From Bryobacterales bacterium (GTDB lineage: Bacteria > Acidobacteriota > Terriglobia > Bryobacterales > Bryobacteraceae): 64,000 bases of DNA. Location: positions 1 to 64,000 of the forward strand of contig PNAJ01000142.1 in the NCBI GenBank assembly GCA_003170295.1. The letters run 5' to 3'. Under the pieces are notes generated by a model. The model was not told the origin of the DNA, searched no databases, and worked only from the letters and a program-made list of their open reading frames with translations. Shown one piece after another: positions 29,887 through 38,942 of this stretch. The position numbers and the translations under genes are program-made. How positions within the stretch are numbered: the first letter of the stretch is position 1; each line of letters opens with the position of its first letter.

Positions 29887-29963
29887 GTCCCCTCCCTGAC
29901 GGTCAGGGTTCGGTGCGAATGCTTGATAACTCCCCACCGAACCCTGACCGTCAGGGAGGGGAC
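29887..29963. repeat. Perfect 29-bp inverted repeat ending at the kdsA start codon
   Basis: Left arm 29887-29915 starts GTCCCCTCCC; right arm 29935-29963 is its exact reverse complement and ends AGGGAGGGGAC, one base before the kdsA ATG. The loop is 19 bases. Each arm also contains the small palindrome CCCTGACGGTCAGGG. The kdsA ribosome site (GGGAGGGG) is inside the right arm. A degenerate copy is at 22914-23000. Confidence 0.9.
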
Positions 29964-30752
29964 ATGCTGAAATCATTGCCCGGCATGGATATTGGTGACG
30001 GGCTCGCGCTGATTGCCGGGCCTTGCGTGATTGAGAGCGAAGAACACGTTCACTTTCTGGCGCAGGAAATCAAGAAAATCGTCGGAGCATTCATTTTTAA
30101 GGCGTCCTTCGATAAAGCCAACCGGTCGAGCGTGACGGCTTATCGAGGTCCGGGCCTCAAAGAAGGGCTGCGCATCCTGAAACGTGTCCGCGATGCGGGG
30201 TTTCCGGTGTTGACGGATATTCACGAGCCCTCGCAGGCCGCGCTGGCGGCGGAATCGGTCGACATTTTGCAGATCCCGGCTTTTTTGTGCCGCCAAACGG
30301 ACCTATTAGTCGAGGCCGGGCGCACGGGGAAAATCGTCAATATCAAAAAAGGCCAGTTCGTTTCGCCACACGATATCCGGCTCGCGGCGGAGAAGGTCGC
30401 GTCGACAGGGAATAGCAAGATTCTGTTGACAGAGCGCGGCGCGACATTCGGGTATAACAATCTGGTGGTCGACATGCGGTCGATTCCGATCATGCGCGGA
30501 TTCGGATGGCCGGTGGTGTTCGATGCGACGCATAGCGTGCAGCTTCCGGGCTCGGCAGGCAGCGGTTCTGGCGGGCAGCCGCAGTTCATTGAACCTTTGG
30601 CGAGCGCAGCGGTGGCGGCTGGAGCGGACGCGGTCTTCATGGAAGTGCACGAGGCTCCGGAACGCGCGTTGTCGGACGGCGCGAACGCACTGCGGCTGGA
30701 TGTTCTTGCTCCGCTATGGGCAAAGCTGTTGCGTATTCGCGCCGCGCTGTGA
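29964..30752 (+). CDS. kdsA: 3-deoxy-8-phosphooctulonate synthase (Kdo-8-P synthase)
   Basis: 262 residues from ATG 29964; condenses arabinose-5-phosphate with phosphoenolpyruvate in Kdo synthesis. ALIAGPCVIESEEHVHFLA, FKASFDKANRSS, YRGPGLKEGLRIL, IPAFLCRQTDLL and ATHSVQLPG are family blocks. An upstream in-frame ATG at 29913 would put the inverted repeat inside the protein, so I reject it. The start has a strong ribosome site that the inverted repeat could hide in a long hairpin. Confidence 0.95.
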   Translation: MLKSLPGMDIGDGLALIAGPCVIESEEHVHFLAQEIKKIVGAFIFKASFDKANRSSVTAYRGPGLKEGLRILKRVRDAGFPVLTDIHEPSQAALAAESVDILQIPAFLCRQTDLLVEAGRTGKIVNIKKGQFVSPHDIRLAAEKVASTGNSKILLTERGATFGYNNLVVDMRSIPIMRGFGWPVVFDATHSVQLPGSAGSGSGGQPQFIEPLASAAVAAGADAVFMEVHEAPERALSDGANALRLDVLAPLWAKLLRIRAAL

Positions 30753-30772
30753 GCCGCTTCGTCAAGCGGCTC
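30751..30772 (+). terminator. Hairpin overlapping the kdsA stop codon
   Basis: GAGCCGCTT, loop CGTC, AAGCGGCTC: nine perfect base pairs beginning inside the TGA stop. No T-run follows, so Rho-independent termination would be weak; it may instead protect the 3' end. Confidence 0.5.
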
Positions 30773-31078
30773 GAATATTGAAGGACATATTCATCGGAGC
30801 TCCGTCCGTTTAATTAGCGCATACGGTAATGCCGCGCAGTATCGCTCGCTGCCCGCGCTAACCGTTATAACGTCGGTCGATGAGGTTGCCTAGGTCACTC
30901 ACGCTCCGGTGGGCTGGGCGCCGATCAGAGCGCCAACCTCTCGATTGCAGGATAGCGGCGCAAAGTGGGAAGCACGACGGATGAAAGCGGTAAACGCTGG
31001 GGAAGAAAGAAAAAAGAGGTTCACGCAAAGACGGGAAGCTCCCAAAGTCAAGCCCATGATAAAATTTTCGCGTTACTT
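30773..31078 (+). other. Non-coding stretch before the DUF486 gene
   Basis: No convincing gene. A folded element is possible at 30882-30940, where GAGGTTG and CAACCTC enclose GGCGC...GCGCC. An open frame continuous with the DUF486 gene starts at GTG 30965, but its first 38 codons do not look like the family. Confidence 0.35.
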
Positions 31079-31411
31079 ATGATCACCGTTATCCTGTTGA
31101 TAATCTCGAACGCCTTCATGACGTTTGCATGGTACGGACACTTAAAGCACCGATCCATGCCCCTTGTTTCAGCAATCGTAGTGAGTTGGCTGATTGCATT
31201 TGGGGAGTACTGTTTTCAAGTGCCAGCGAATAGAATTGGCTATGGGCAGTTCACGGGCTACCAGCTAAAAGTGATCCAGGAGTGTATAACGTTGGTGGTT
31301 TTCACCGTCTTCGCGTACTTCTACCTGGGGGAGCCGGTGCGTTGGAATTACGCGGCGTCGTTCCTCTGCGTCCTGGGGGCTGTAGGGTTTGCTTTCTGGG
31401 GAAAGGGATGA
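31079..31411 (+). CDS. DUF486 family small membrane protein
   Basis: 110 residues from ATG 31079, the usual size for DUF486, with four membrane helices. ISNAFMTFAWYGHLKHR, AFGEYCFQVPANRIGYGQFTGYQLKVIQECITLVVF and YLGEPVRWNYAASF are the conserved blocks; the family belongs to the drug/metabolite transporter superfamily. A longer form from GTG 30965 adds a charged 38-residue leader and cannot be excluded. Neither start has a clear ribosome site. Substrate unknown. Confidence 0.8.
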   Translation: MITVILLIISNAFMTFAWYGHLKHRSMPLVSAIVVSWLIAFGEYCFQVPANRIGYGQFTGYQLKVIQECITLVVFTVFAYFYLGEPVRWNYAASFLCVLGAVGFAFWGKG

Positions 31412-31461
31412 CGGCCGACCGGTTGCACACTTTGGCGCCGAACTGCGTCTAAGATATTGAT

Positions 31462-31918
<457 letters not shown>

Positions 31919-31926
<8 letters not shown>

Positions 31927-33118
31927 ATTCGGAGGCGCCCGCGCGCGCTGCCGCGGCCATCTCGCGAAGCCAATTGGCGGAATCTTTACTATGCAATTGG
32001 TCCAATAGGCTGGCGCGGTATTCCATGTTCGTCGCCAGTTCCGAGGCGCGCTCCGGGCCGCAGGATTCCCAGATTTTGGCGGCAAGCTCCAGTTCGAAGA
32101 TGGCGTCGGGATAACGGCCTGACGATTCTTCGATGTGGGCCACCGTTTCGTAGGCAACCGCGAGGCGGGCGCCCTTTTTTCGCTTAAACGTGCCGATCGA
32201 CATGGCGAGCAGCTCGCGGGCGCGGCAATAGTTTCCCCAATTGATATACAGGCGGGCGACGTCGAACTGCATCTCAGCCAGTTCCTCCTGGTTGGTGCCG
32301 CAGTTGCGATCCTTCAGCTCCAGCGCGCGTTCGTAGTAGGTGGCGGCGGAGTCGATATCCCCGGTTTCTTCATACGAACCGGCGAGGTTCTGCAGATCGC
32401 GGATGGCCTCCGGGGAATCGGGGCCAATTTCCTGTTGATGAATCCGCAAGGCCCGGCTGAGATAGAAGCGAGCCTCCTCATGACGGCCCTCGGCGCGATA
32501 GCGGATGCCGGCTGAGCTCAACACGCCTCCCGTTTCGAGATGATCTTCACCGAAGGTCTGTTCGTGCAGTTCGACGGCTTTTTTGAGCGCGGGAATCCCA
32601 TCTTGCCCTTGCAGATCGCGGACGATTCCGAGGCGATAAACTCGGCGGGCCATGCGGGTGGGGTCGGGGTGAGGCATGGACGCCTCAATCCGAACGCCCT
32701 CTTCGATCAGGATTTGCATGGCGCGGTAATTGCCGCGGTCGTGAAACACTTCGGCGAGCGCGTCGAGGCACTGGACGTACCCGGAGGGATTGGAAACGCG
32801 GGCAGTCAAATCGAGGGCGGCTCGGATCGTGGCCTCTGCCTCGTCGAGCTTTGTGGGCTTCTCGGGGCCCTGTTTTCGTTGTGCTTCCGCCAACTGCAAC
32901 CGGAGCCGGATGCGGGTGCTGGGGGAACCGCCGCGGGCTTCGTATTCGGCGAGGGCGACGGTCAGATGAGCTTCAGCCTCGGCGAAATTGTGGGCTTTCA
33001 GTTGGCGGTCACCCTCGACCCGGTTGAATTTACGCTCTTTATGCCATTGCTCGACGTGAGGCGCGGCCCAGGCAACCAACTTCGCAGAAGTTTTAAGCTT
33101 GAGCCACAATTCAAGCAT
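31919..33118 (-). CDS. Tetratricopeptide-repeat protein
   Basis: 399 residues, almost entirely TPR-like helices: AHNFAEAEAHLTVALAEYEARGGSP, HLETGGVLSSAGIRYRAEGRHEEARFYLSRAL, DLQNLAGSYEETGDIDSAATYYERALEL. No signal peptide. Probably a cytoplasmic scaffold; partner unknown. A GGAGG ribosome site (AGGGTTACCTCC read on the + strand) precedes the ATG at 33118. Confidence 0.8.
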
Positions 33119-33327
33119 GGAGGTAACCCTTTTGACATCGGTGGGCTAAGGACTAGACTTTAGGGTCTAAGGGGAATATTCAAAAACTTGAGGTTTCGCC
33201 TAGGTATTAAGAATGGCGTATGCCATGGTCGAAAGTCTTAAGGTGAGGGGCTTCTGGCGCGCTAAATAGTGGATTCAGGGGCGCTACTTCGGGTAGAGTA
33301 ACGGGTTAGAACAACGAACGACTAATA

Positions 33328-35241
33328 ATGACGGGGATTACACGACTGCTATATACGTTGACGGCCCTGGCCGGGTTTGGGTTACAGGGGCAGGATTTGA
33401 GCGCCGTCTCCGGCGCAAATTGCACCTTTAAACAGAATCCGGCAAAGTTTCAAGGGCAGACGGCGCGGGCGATCAAAGCCATCAACGATCAGTTGTCGGC
33501 GCTGGATAAAGCTCGGAAGATGAGCGCGGACCCGGTTTTAGCGCCGATCGATCCGGCCACGGTTCCTCACGCGAACTTCATTGACGATCAAATTTTCCCC
33601 GCGATGTCGGCAGCAGGCGTGCAATCGGCGCCGGTCGCAGGCGATGAAGAATTTTTCCGCCGCATCAATCTGGACCTGACCGGAAGGATTCCGTTGCCCG
33701 CCGACATTCTGGCGTTTGAGGCGGACCAGACCGCGAACAAACGGTCGATCCTGATCGAGAAGCTGCTGGCTTCGAGCGCGTTCACCGATAAATGGACCAT
33801 GTGGCTGGGCGATCTGCTGCAAAACAACGCGTCGGCGGTGGCGATCAACCGCAACGTGAACGGCCGGAACGCGTTTTACCAGTACATTTTTAACGCCGTG
33901 CAGTTTGGCGGATCCTTCAAAGAAATGGCGTATGAGATTGTCACGGCGACGGGCAACAGCTACGATTCGCCGAGCCCCGCGGGATTCGTCCTCAACGGCT
34001 TCGCTCCGGGCGGTCCGAACCAGGACACCTACGATATGACTCTGGTGAAAAGCGCGCAGGCTTTCCTGGGCCTGGATCATTACGATTGCCTGCTGTGCCA
34101 CAACGGCCGAGGGCATCTGGACGCACTGAGTTTATGGGGATCGCAGCAAACGCGGTCGCAGGCGGAACAGATGGCGGCGTTTTTTGCGCGCGTGAACCGG
34201 CCTCTATTTACCTTCCCGACTGGAACGTCGACTGCCGACCAGCAGGCCAATTTCTACTATCAAAGCTGGATCGTTGGCGACAACACGACGGCGGCCTACG
34301 CACTGCCGACCAATTACGGGAATCGTCCGAATCGTTCACTCATCGGCACGTCGACCACGGCGACGCCTGTTTATCGCACCGGGGAGACGCCGGCAGCGGC
34401 AGCCTGGCGCGCCGAATTCGCAACGTCGATGGTGAACGATCCGTTGTTCTCCATCAATTTCGCGAACCGTTTGTGGAAAGCGATGTTCAATCTGGGGCAG
34501 GTGGATACAGTGGATACGCTCGATCCGGCGCGCCTGGATCCGAACAATCCTCCGCCCGCGCCGTGGGGCTTCCAGGCGTTCAATCCGGCGTTGCTCAGCC
34601 AGCTCGCGGACGTATTCGCGAGATCGAATTACGATCTCAGAGGGATGCTGCGGTTCATCGCGAATTCCTCGGCGTATCAATTGAGTTCGGAATATCCGGG
34701 GACCTGGGATCCGAATAACGTGGGGTTGTTCGCGCGGCATTACCCGCGGCGGCTGTGGGGTGAAGAAGTTCACGACGCGATCGCGCAGTCGACGGGCGTA
34801 TTCGCAAAGTACACACCGCGAGGGTTCACGGCTCCGGTAGTGTGGGCGATGCAGATGCCCGACACATCGGAGCCGTCGAGCAATACCAACAACGCCAGCA
34901 CGTTCATGAATTATTTCCTGCGCGGAAATCGCGACAACGTTCCGCGCGCGACAGACCCCACGACTTTGCAATCGGGCGCGCTGATGAACGACGGCTTCAT
35001 CAACGCCAAGTTCCACATGGCCCAATCGCCGAATTTGCAGGCTGTGGCCAAGCTAACCACCGCAACGGCGCAGGTGCAGCAACTGTATCTGACGTATCTC
35101 AGCAGAATGCCGAGCGCGTCGGAGAATACGGCAGCCGTGGCGTATCTGAGCGCGGCAGCCACCGCGGCGGCGAAAAACGCGGCGCTGGAGGATCTGGCGT
35201 GGTCGCTGATCAACAAGCTGGAATTTGTGTTCAGTTATTAG
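33328..35241 (+). CDS. DUF1549/DUF1553 domain exported protein
   Basis: 637 residues. Signal-like N-terminus, then the DUF1549 (PSCyt2) pattern: EEFFRRINLDLTGRIPLPADILAFEAD, and later DUF1553 (PSD1) with FANRLWKAMFNLG and YPRRLWGEEVHDAIAQSTGV. The single CLLCHNGRGH near residue 250 is a haem-type CXXCH. Such proteins pair with DUF1501 proteins in Planctomycetes and Acidobacteria; a role in polysaccharide or sulfatase-related metabolism has been suggested but is not proven. Nine bases separate it from the DUF1501 gene. Confidence 0.85.
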   Translation: MTGITRLLYTLTALAGFGLQGQDLSAVSGANCTFKQNPAKFQGQTARAIKAINDQLSALDKARKMSADPVLAPIDPATVPHANFIDDQIFPAMSAAGVQSAPVAGDEEFFRRINLDLTGRIPLPADILAFEADQTANKRSILIEKLLASSAFTDKWTMWLGDLLQNNASAVAINRNVNGRNAFYQYIFNAVQFGGSFKEMAYEIVTATGNSYDSPSPAGFVLNGFAPGGPNQDTYDMTLVKSAQAFLGLDHYDCLLCHNGRGHLDALSLWGSQQTRSQAEQMAAFFARVNRPLFTFPTGTSTADQQANFYYQSWIVGDNTTAAYALPTNYGNRPNRSLIGTSTTATPVYRTGETPAAAAWRAEFATSMVNDPLFSINFANRLWKAMFNLGQVDTVDTLDPARLDPNNPPPAPWGFQAFNPALLSQLADVFARSNYDLRGMLRFIANSSAYQLSSEYPGTWDPNNVGLFARHYPRRLWGEEVHDAIAQSTGVFAKYTPRGFTAPVVWAMQMPDTSEPSSNTNNASTFMNYFLRGNRDNVPRATDPTTLQSGALMNDGFINAKFHMAQSPNLQAVAKLTTATAQVQQLYLTYLSRMPSASENTAAVAYLSAAATAAAKNAALEDLAWSLINKLEFVFSY

Positions 35242-35250
35242 GAGTCTCCT

Positions 35251-36603
35251 ATGAAAGATCAATTCGGCAACGAACAAAACCGGCCGGTGGGGCTCCGCTT
35301 CTGGAAACGCCCGATTGTGAACCGCAGAATGTTTTTCCGGCACGCGGCGTCGGCGGTGGGCGGCTATATGCTGCTGCCGTCTCCTCAAGCCAAGGCGGCG
35401 ATCGCGCCGGTGGGCACGGCGAAGAACGTGATTTTCGTATTAATGACCGGCGCTCCGGCGCATGTCGATACCTTCGACCTGAAGGTCGGTCCCTGGACGC
35501 CCGCGTTCATGGCTCCTAATACCTACAACGGGATTGCGTTTCCGCAGGGCCTCATGCCGAATCTGGCGAACACCATCGGAGACATTGCGCTGGTGCGGTC
35601 GATTCGCGCGCACGCCACGGCGCATAGCCTGGCGCAAACCTGGGTGCAAATCGGCCGGAACCCGATCCAGGGGTTGAATACGATCGCTCCGCATATCGGT
35701 TCGGTGGTGTCGCTCGAGTTAGGCGATCCCAAAGCGACCATGCCTCCGTTCATTTCGCTGAATGCTGCGAATGGTCCATCCAACGGATTTCTTCCGCCCT
35801 CGGATGCACCGTTTTATGTCAGCCCGAGCGGGAATGGTTTGGCCAACACGGCGCATCCCGACGGCCAGGCCGCCTACAATCGTCGCTTCGGCCTGCTGAC
35901 CCAACTGGATGCGGACATGATCGCAAACGAGCCGCTGGGCAATGGTCCGGCGGAGCTCGAAGTGTTCCGCGAAAAGGCGAATGCGATGATGTATAACCCG
36001 GCGATCGGGAGTATCTTCACGTTCGACCAAACTACTCGGAATACTTACGGCAATACGAGTTTCGGAAACGCCTGCATCACGGCGCGCAATCTATTGCGGG
36101 CCAACAATGGAGCACGGTTCATCCAGATCAGCTTCGGAAGCTGGGACCATCACGGCAACATCTACACTCCCAATACCAATCTGCAATCGATGGCGAGGCA
36201 GTTTGACGCGGGGATCGCGGCGCTGATTCAGGATCTGAAAAACGACGGCAATTTCGGCAATACGATGATCGTCGCGTTCGGCGAGTTCGGACGCACAGTG
36301 GGTCCTCTGAACCAGAACGCGGGCCGCGACCATCACGTACAGCAGGCGGCGATGTTCGCGGGCGCGCAAGTCAAGGGCGGCCAAGCCATCGGTGCGACCA
36401 ATGCCGCCGGCGACGATGTCAGCGATCCCGGCTGGTCGCAGCAGCGGTACATCTGGCCGGAAGATATCGAAGCGACGATCTACTCCGCGCTGGGGATCGA
36501 TTGGACCAAGGTGATCCACGGATCGAACCTGGGCCGAGGCTTCGAATACGTGCCGCAGCAGGACCCGGTGCAGTATTATCCCGTGAACGAGCTGTGGGGA
36601 TGA
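35251..36603 (+). CDS. DUF1501 domain exported protein
   Basis: 450 residues. Tat/Sec-like leader with FFRHAASAVGGYMLLP, then KNVIFVLMTGAPAHVDTFDLKVG at the start of the DUF1501 (sulfatase-like alkaline-phosphatase fold) domain, SFGSWDHHGNIYTPN, IVAFGEFGRTVGPLNQNAGRDHH and a C-terminal YSALGIDWTKVIHG. The D-HH and GRDHH groups look like metal ligands of the fold. Partner of the DUF1549/1553 gene; the two make an operon. Enzymatic activity unproven. Confidence 0.88.
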   Translation: MKDQFGNEQNRPVGLRFWKRPIVNRRMFFRHAASAVGGYMLLPSPQAKAAIAPVGTAKNVIFVLMTGAPAHVDTFDLKVGPWTPAFMAPNTYNGIAFPQGLMPNLANTIGDIALVRSIRAHATAHSLAQTWVQIGRNPIQGLNTIAPHIGSVVSLELGDPKATMPPFISLNAANGPSNGFLPPSDAPFYVSPSGNGLANTAHPDGQAAYNRRFGLLTQLDADMIANEPLGNGPAELEVFREKANAMMYNPAIGSIFTFDQTTRNTYGNTSFGNACITARNLLRANNGARFIQISFGSWDHHGNIYTPNTNLQSMARQFDAGIAALIQDLKNDGNFGNTMIVAFGEFGRTVGPLNQNAGRDHHVQQAAMFAGAQVKGGQAIGATNAAGDDVSDPGWSQQRYIWPEDIEATIYSALGIDWTKVIHGSNLGRGFEYVPQQDPVQYYPVNELWG

Positions 36604-36664
36604 GTTGATAACGGCCAAGTCACGCCCGGCGCGTCTTGTGGCGACGCCGGAAGCGGCGCAGTAC

Positions 36665-36708
36665 GCACCACACTGGTGCACTCCTGATATTCTGAGAATA
36701 TGGCAACG
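36665..36708 (+). repeat. 44-bp direct repeat, copy A
   Basis: Holds the palindrome GCACCA-CAC-TGGTGC and the near-palindrome ATATTCTGAGAATAT, then ATGGCAACG. Differs from copy B (37426-37469) by one base. In copy B the ATG begins the RHH antitoxin gene; here the gene body is missing and the following 24 bases resemble the sequence after that gene (37807 onward). Confidence 0.85.
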
Positions 36709-36783
36709 GTCTTGTCCGTCCCTCCGGCCCATCCCATCCGGCCCGTAATTGACTTAGTTCACTTCATAGTTCAGAATATAGTT

Positions 36784-37023
36784 GTGAAGCGAGTCAACAT
36801 CCACGACGCAAAAACCAATCTATCGCGCTATTTAGCGGAACTGACGCCCGGCGAGGCGTTGGTGCTTTCGAACCGAAATCAGCCGGTGGCGGAACTCCGA
36901 TTGCTTCGCAAGAAGGCGGTCCGTAAGCCGCGGATCGGCGCAGCCAAGGGCGAATTCGTAGTCCCCGATTCGTTCTTCGAGCCCTTGCCCGACGAGATCC
37001 TGAAAGCCTTCCGTGGCAAATGA
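36784..37023 (+). CDS. Phd/YefM-type antitoxin
   Basis: 79 residues from GTG 36784: VKRVNIHDAKTNLSRYLAELTPGEALVLSNRNQPVAELRLL is the DNA-binding N-terminus of Phd antitoxins; the tail (FVVPDSFFEPLPDEILKAFRGK) should block the toxin. The frame is open back to 36700, but that part comes from the repeat. Stop and toxin start overlap (ATGA), the classic coupled arrangement. Confidence 0.88.
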   Translation: MKRVNIHDAKTNLSRYLAELTPGEALVLSNRNQPVAELRLLRKKAVRKPRIGAAKGEFVVPDSFFEPLPDEILKAFRGK

Positions 37024-37406
37024 AACTTCTGGTAGACACGTGCACATTTCTCTGGATCGCTTCTGAGTCTCCGCGGCTGAGCAAGACCGCTGCCGCCGTC
37101 TTTCTGGATCGGAACAACGAACGTTACCTGAGTGCCGCCTCTGCCTGGGAAATCGGCATCAAACACGCTGCCGGGCGTCTTCCCCTTCCTGAACGACCGG
37201 ACATCTTTGTCCCGATGGTCCGCGATGCGAGCGGTATTATCGCACTGGACATCGATGAGGAATCCGCCCTACACGCAGGCAGGCTGCCTGGGCTCCACTG
37301 GGATCCGTTCGATCGAATGCTGGTTGCGCAGGCCGTCGTCCATGGGATGACGATTCTTACGCCTGACTCGGAGATCGAACAGTATGCAGTGCGCGTCTTA
37401 TGGTGA
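37020..37406 (+). CDS. PIN-domain toxin (VapC-like)
   Basis: 128 residues. Acidic residues of the PIN RNase site are all present: Asp6 (LLVDTCTFLWI), Glu44 (SAWEIGIK), Asp95/Asp98 (WDPFDRMLVAQA) and Asp116 (ILTPDSEI). Predicted ribonuclease inhibited by the Phd antitoxin that overlaps it by four bases. The whole module is flanked by the 44-bp direct repeats. Confidence 0.9.
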   Translation: MKLLVDTCTFLWIASESPRLSKTAAAVFLDRNNERYLSAASAWEIGIKHAAGRLPLPERPDIFVPMVRDASGIIALDIDEESALHAGRLPGLHWDPFDRMLVAQAVVHGMTILTPDSEIEQYAVRVLW

Positions 37407-37425
37407 CAAGCGGTTGGAGTAGAGC

Positions 37426-37469
37426 GCACCACACTGGTGCACTCCTGGTATTCTGAGAATATGGCAACG
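37426..37469 (+). repeat. 44-bp direct repeat, copy B (promoter and start of the RHH gene)
   Basis: Same as copy A except G for A at one position. The palindromes GCACCA-CAC-TGGTGC and GTATTCTGAGAATAT lie just before the ATG at 37461 and could be the operator of the autoregulated antitoxin. Confidence 0.85.
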
Positions 37470-37754
37470 AGGAGCAAGTCGGCAAAATCTGTTCGGCAAA
37501 GCGTCACGATACCAGCGACCTTGGCGGCGGATGTGCGCCGCGTTGCGAAGGAGCGCCACGTGACCATGAGCCGGGCCTTGGTGGTGCTGGCCGAGCGTGG
37601 AGTTCGCGCCGAGGCGGAGGCGAAGCAGCAGCTCAAGGCCGCTTATCGGAACTTCGTTGAGGAAGTGGAACCGGAGCGTAAGAATGAGGCCGGGCGCGAC
37701 CTGATCCGTGTAATTTTCGGGAAGGATTCCGTCGCCGAAGATTCAGTTTTCTGA
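37461..37754 (+). CDS. Ribbon-helix-helix antitoxin-like protein
   Basis: 97 residues: KSVRQSVTIPATLAADVRRVAKERHVTMSRALVVLAERGVRAE is an RHH/CopG-type DNA-binding fold (beta strand RQSVTIP, then two helices). The rest is a charged helix. No toxin follows, so it is an orphan antitoxin or a regulator. Start ATG 37461 lies in the repeat. Confidence 0.75.
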   Translation: MATRSKSAKSVRQSVTIPATLAADVRRVAKERHVTMSRALVVLAERGVRAEAEAKQQLKAAYRNFVEEVEPERKNEAGRDLIRVIFGKDSVAEDSVF

Positions 37755-37803
37755 TCTTCCGCGTGGGTCTGGCAGCACTTGCTTCAAAGAGTCGATGAAC
37801 GGC

Positions 37804-37823
37804 GGGACGGTCTCGTCCGTCCC
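37804..37823. terminator. Hairpin after the RHH gene
   Basis: GGGACGG, loop TCTCGT, CCGTCCC, 49 bases after the stop. It lies between two convergent genes. The sequence is also a dispersed element: part of it recurs after the ATG of repeat copy A. Confidence 0.45.
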
Positions 37824-37840
37824 TAAGGCCCCGTTTGTCC

Positions 37841-38638
37841 CTAGGGCACGACTGCGAGTGTGTAGTATTGCGGCATCGCGGGGCTACTTTCGATCACGTT
37901 GAATCCATATTCCCCTGCAGGAAGCGCCTTGACCGATATTTTAAGAATATTTCCGGCCGCACGTGAAATAGTCGCCGAGACATCCGCACCGGTTTTAGGC
38001 TTGTTTTTGGTCCAAACACCGTAGTATGTGATATTGAGCTCGGTGCGCTCGCGCTTCCCCTTGTTGCTGACGAATGCGTGCAGTTGGCCAACCATCCCCG
38101 AAAGGTCGGCGTTGTCCGGCAGGTACCTCAGAGCGTTGGACCCACCTGGGATTCGCAGTAAGAAGGTAAAGTGGTCAGATGCCTTTATTTGAGTGGCGGA
38201 ACCACCGCCATTAATATCGACCACAACCTTTGCTCCACCAAAGCCTGCGAGCTTAGATTTCCCGCGCATCATGCCCGTTTCTGCCGACAAGGGTTTAAGT
38301 TGGTTGCTGGCCTCGTCGAATAGGTAAAATACACCTTCACGTTCCGGCTCGGGCACAGCCGGCTCCGAGCTGGGAGGCTCAACGTTCGTCATCTTATCGG
38401 TCATCGCCTGTATCACTCGGTTTGAGACGCCCGCCCTTTTCAATCGTGCCAGATCATCCGTCCCGAGTGAGTATTGTCCGTCGGACCTCTTAATCATGGT
38501 TAGAATCGTTTCCTCGGCCGCGCCGCTACCAACCATCTGAATGACCGAACTATTGGTGAGCTTTAGAGGCTGGCTGCTTGCACAGAGTCCCTGCAATAGA
38601 AGCAGCGCACAAAAAAATCTCCGGGTGAATGGTGACAT
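37841..38638 (-). CDS. Hypothetical exported protein
   Basis: About 265 residues from ATG 38638. Signal peptide MSPFTRRFFCALLLLQGLCASSQ, then a short helical module, LTNSSVIQMVGSGAAEETILTMIKRS followed by LARLKRAGVSNRVIQAM, seen in several Acidobacterial exported proteins, a Pro/Glu linker and a beta-rich C-terminal domain (FYLFDEASNQLKPLSAETG through YGFNVIESSPAMPQYYTLAV). Function unknown. Confidence 0.75.
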   Translation of the reverse strand: MSPFTRRFFCALLLLQGLCASSQPLKLTNSSVIQMVGSGAAEETILTMIKRSDGQYSLGTDDLARLKRAGVSNRVIQAMTDKMTNVEPPSSEPAVPEPEREGVFYLFDEASNQLKPLSAETGMMRGKSKLAGFGGAKVVVDINGGGSATQIKASDHFTFLLRIPGGSNALRYLPDNADLSGMVGQLHAFVSNKGKRERTELNITYYGVWTKNKPKTGADVSATISRAAGNILKISVKALPAGEYGFNVIESSPAMPQYYTLAVVP

Positions 38639-38696
38639 TCGTTCAAGCACTCCTTTCGTAATTAGAACCTTCTGCTGCGGGCAAGCATGTTCGGGT

Positions 38697-38942
38697 AGAG
38701 TGGAATTCTATCACATCGCCGATCCGAATCTGATGCTTCGCAAAGACATGCTTCGCAAAGACCGCGTGGTCGACGGTGAGCAACGTTGGCATGGGATCGG
38801 CGCCGTACGGAAGGCTGCGCTGCTCGTAGTGCATGTATATCGTGAGGAGAACCCAAATGGCGAAGAAATTATCCGGATCATCTCAGCCCGGGAAGCTGAT
38901 CCGCGCGAGCGCCGAGTCTGTCTGGAACAAGCCCCTTACTGA
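38697..38942 (+). pseudogene. BrnT toxin remnant, N-terminus missing
   Basis: The C-terminal two thirds of a BrnT-type RNase toxin is readable: VEFYHIADPNLMLRKDML, RKDRVVDGEQRWHGIGAV, VVHVYREENPNGEEIIRIISAREADPRERR. The WDPxKAxxNxxKHGV N-terminus is gone. A 15-base tandem duplication (ATGCTTCGCAAAGAC at 38733-38747 and 38748-38762) inserts MLRKD twice. The BrnA antitoxin overlaps downstream. Confidence 0.75.
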
